Assembly (NCBI RefSeq): GCF_900107155.1
Contig: NZ_FNOX01000018.1
Span: 25,575-89,574 of the forward strand
Source of the DNA: Pseudomonas salomonii
Lineage (GTDB): Bacteria > Pseudomonadota > Gammaproteobacteria > Pseudomonadales > Pseudomonadaceae
Length of the DNA stretch: 64,000 bases
Direction: 5' to 3'
Both the position numbers and the translations under genes were made by a program. Positions 62,017 through 64,000 of the stretch are shown piece by piece. Each line of letters starts with the position of its first letter. Positions within the stretch are counted from its first letter, which is position 1. The notes under the pieces were generated by a model. That model was given only the letters and a program-made list of their open reading frames with translations. It was not told where the DNA came from and did not search any database.

Positions 62017-62436
62017 CTATTTCCTCCTGGCGCAAATCTGCTCCCAGCCTTTCACGATGGTGCCGGTGTACTTGCCACAGGTCGCCCCTTCCAAATTCGC
62101 GTCGAGCGCGTCGCGCTCAGGCGCAAGCCATACCGCGTCGGCCAAGTACACCGCGCCCGCTGCCAGCAGCAGAACCACAGCCACACGCGTCGCCATGTAG
62201 CGCGCCGTGGCCCGAGGCGTGCGCAAGCGCTCGAACACAAATGCGAACAGCAGCCCAATGCCACACATCAGGAAACCGCCCAGCGCCGCTCCGAAAGCAC
62301 CGGCGGTAGAGCTGTCGAAGGAGCCCCACGCCAACATACAAACGCTTGCACTGACGAACATCAGCAGCAGGCACAACCCCTGCACCAACCGCCATCCGAC
62401 TACCGCTAAACCTGCCATCTGAACCTCACGTGTCAT
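62017..62436 (-). CDS. Small membrane protein, possible immunity protein
   Basis: 139 aa with three or four hydrophobic helices (VVGWRLVQGLCLLLMFVSAS, AFGAALGGFLMCGIGLLFAF, VAVVLLLAAGAVYLADAVWL) and a short C-terminal tail with two cysteines. Either of two ATGs (62436 or 62418) has GAGG upstream. Higher GC than its neighbour. Its stop TAG lies in AGGAAATAGGGGGC, the same 14 bases that end the 60855 gene. Membrane topology fits protection from a membrane-acting toxin, but this is speculative. Confidence 0.65.
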   Translation of the reverse strand: MTREVQMAGLAVVGWRLVQGLCLLLMFVSASVCMLAWGSFDSSTAGAFGAALGGFLMCGIGLLFAFVFERLRTPRATARYMATRVAVVLLLAAGAVYLADAVWLAPERDALDANLEGATCGKYTGTIVKGWEQICARRK

Positions 62437-62488
62437 GGGAACCTCGTACCGATATGCGCCGGCTCATTCAAAAAACGTGGTCTGCCCC

Positions 62489-64000
62489 GAATGGCACTTA
62501 CTTAACGGCTAACCGGCTGATCTGACTACAAAAAAATGAAAAAAGGCCGCCCTTGGTCTACGGTGATAGTTGCGAACACACACCACTAGAACAAGGACAG
62601 CCCGCGTGAATCGTAGACGTCAAATCGTCAGGCATCAACAGCAGCGCATTCAGCAGCACGCAAAAAACAGCAATGCCCATGCGTTCTTTAAGCTGCTAGC
62701 CGATCCGGCGCTGCTACAGCGTGTCGAGTCAGTGATGCCCAAGCATCGTCAACGGTTGTTCCCGCCGACTGAAACGCTGTCGATGTTTCTGGCTCAAGCC
62801 ATGAATGCCGACCGTTCTTGTCAGAAGGCCGTGAATGATTTTTCGATCAAACGCTGCTGTGATGGGCTAAGCCCCAGCAGCGTGTACACCGGCGCTTATT
62901 GCAAAGCACGGGCGCGGTTACCGGTAGAGATGGTTTCAACATTGTTGCGCTCCACGGGATCAACGATGAGTAACAACGCGTCACCATCCTGGCGCTGGAT
63001 GGGGCGTCCGGTGCGCCTCGTAGATGGCACCACGGTGACCCTGCCAGACACTGCGGCGAACCAAGCTGCCTATCCGCAATCGCGTGGTCAGAAAGCAGGA
63101 CTGGGTTTCCCCATCTGCCGTTTGGTAGGAATCATTTGCCTGGCCAGCGGTGCTGTTTTAGATGCCTCGCTGGGACGTTTTCGAGGCAAAGGTGGCGATG
63201 AGCAGACGTTGCTCAGGACGATGCTCGACACTCTGAATCAAGGCGACATTGTGTTGGGCGATGCCTACTACGCAACGTACTTTTTGCTGTGCGAACTGCA
63301 ACGTCGTGGGATCGACGGTGTTTTCGAACAATATGGCGCTAGGCGACGCAGTACCGACTTTCGGCTCGGGCAATCGCTGGGGCCGGAAGATCATTTGGTT
63401 GAGCTGACAAAACCTAGGAATCGACCTTCCTGGATGAGCCAAACTTATTACGACGATGCGCCTGAAACACTGACAGTACGTGAGCTGAAAACCGGCGGAA
63501 AAATCCTGGTAACCACCTTGAACTGCCCGCAGCAAGTACCCAAAGCTGGGCTCAAATCACTGTACAAAGACCGTTGGCATGTTGAGCTGGATCTGCGCAA
63601 TATCAAGACAACGCTGGGGCTTGAAACGTTGAGCTGCAAGACGCCTGGCATGGCTGTAAAAGAGTTATGGGTGTATCTGCTGGCGCATAATTTGATTCGG
63701 ATGATCATGGCCAAATCCGCGCTATTAGCTGATTGCTTGCCACGCGAGCTTAGCTTTAAACATAGCCTTCAATTATTCCTTGCGATGCGGCAGTACAGCT
63801 GCGACGAACAAGACGATAGGGTGCAGGATTTACTCAAGTTGATCGCTAGGAAACGTGTCGGAAACCGGCCGGGACGGATTGAGCCTCGCGCCATAAAACG
63901 AAGGCCCAAGCCTTACCCGATGTTGATGCAGACGCGCTCGGCGGCAAGGGCCGAGGTCAGGAAAAATGGACACCCGAAGAAGGTTAAGTAAGTGCCATTC
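62489..64000 (+). mobile_element. Complete IS4-family insertion sequence
   Basis: 1512 bp bounded by perfect 18-bp inverted repeats: GAATGGCACTTACTTAAC at 62489-62506 and its complement at 63983-64000. Encodes one transposase. The right flank is outside the window, so target duplication cannot be checked. The left end abuts CGTGGTCTGCCCC, part of the boundary motif. Confidence 0.93.
62606..63991 (+). CDS. IS4-family DDE transposase
   Basis: 461 aa from GTG at 62606 (AAGGA 9 bases upstream; a TTG 12 codons earlier is possible). DDE elements: VDGTTVTLPD, LGDAYYATYFLL and the Y-R-E-K signature YKDRWHVELDLRNIK. The length and motifs are intact, so the element may be active. Catalyses cut-and-paste transposition using the 18-bp ends. 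Confidence 0.94.
   Translation: MNRRRQIVRHQQQRIQQHAKNSNAHAFFKLLADPALLQRVESVMPKHRQRLFPPTETLSMFLAQAMNADRSCQKAVNDFSIKRCCDGLSPSSVYTGAYCKARARLPVEMVSTLLRSTGSTMSNNASPSWRWMGRPVRLVDGTTVTLPDTAANQAAYPQSRGQKAGLGFPICRLVGIICLASGAVLDASLGRFRGKGGDEQTLLRTMLDTLNQGDIVLGDAYYATYFLLCELQRRGIDGVFEQYGARRRSTDFRLGQSLGPEDHLVELTKPRNRPSWMSQTYYDDAPETLTVRELKTGGKILVTTLNCPQQVPKAGLKSLYKDRWHVELDLRNIKTTLGLETLSCKTPGMAVKELWVYLLAHNLIRMIMAKSALLADCLPRELSFKHSLQLFLAMRQYSCDEQDDRVQDLLKLIARKRVGNRPGRIEPRAIKRRPKPYPMLMQTRSAARAEVRKNGHPKKVK

Noticed and set aside
1..64000. CRISPR arrays, rRNA genes, prophage modules
   Set aside because: No regularly spaced short repeats, rRNA sequence or phage structural genes were seen; the repeated sequences found are REP-type palindromes, the long palindrome and the RHS-flanking repeats.

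Overview
The window looks like a chromosomal segment of a Pseudomonas of the P. fluorescens group. It is GC-rich, has dispersed REP/REPIN palindromes (TGTGGGAGCxxGCTTGC type) and three copies of a longer palindromic repeat (GATCGTTCCCACG...). The order cysA-cysW-cysT-sbp-oscA, PAS-GGDEF-EAL protein, desA, and gabD-gabT, follows the Pseudomonas core genome. All assignments come from reading sequence and motifs; no database search was run.

Region 1 (1-24 kb) is mainly sulfur scavenging. It starts with part of a polar amino-acid ABC importer, a MetQ-type binding protein, a truncated sigma-54 activator and an alpha/beta hydrolase. An ExbB-ExbD-TonB energiser, a LysR/CynX-type transporter pair and a TonB-dependent receptor follow. 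Then come two paralogous LysR regulators enclosing a HIT protein, a type I sulfatase/phosphonate-monoester-hydrolase relative and an AtsK-type sulfate-ester dioxygenase, and then a binding protein, a fused two-domain permease and an ATPase (AtsR-AtsB-AtsC type). A plausible scheme is outer-membrane uptake of a sulfur ester, ABC import, and cleavage by AtsK or the sulfatase. A membrane desaturase with an AraC regulator, a receiver-only response regulator, a Crp-like regulator and an Mpo1-like membrane protein close the block.

Region 2 (25-42 kb) is conserved housekeeping and signalling: sulfate ABC importer with OscA, two cyclic-di-GMP proteins, DesA desaturase, a REC-HDOD protein, GabD-GabT with the intervening gabT RNA motif, tRNA-Arg(CCG), an ECF sigma factor with a putative anti-sigma partner, and a VWA lipoprotein.

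Region 3 (42-53.6 kb) is about secretion and the envelope. Three tandem serralysin-like zinc metalloproteases carry RTX repeats and C-terminal type I secretion signals. Next are two divergent operons of five small lipoproteins (CsgG-like, DUF4810-like, DUF799-like and two unrecognised), then an autotransporter.

Region 4 (53.6-64 kb) is an accessory polymorphic-toxin locus. A 1627-aa RHS/YD-repeat protein is flanked by direct repeats of about 750 bp. Each repeat carries a promoter-like sequence, a folded RNA leader and a DUF3077-type small gene; one gene is intact and one is broken by a 118-bp deletion. Hairpins in the leader show compensatory base changes between the copies, the strongest sign here of an undescribed RNA element. 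To the right lie an orphan toxin-tip/immunity cassette, two further small orphan genes, a recurring boundary motif, and a complete IS4-family insertion sequence that ends exactly at the window edge.
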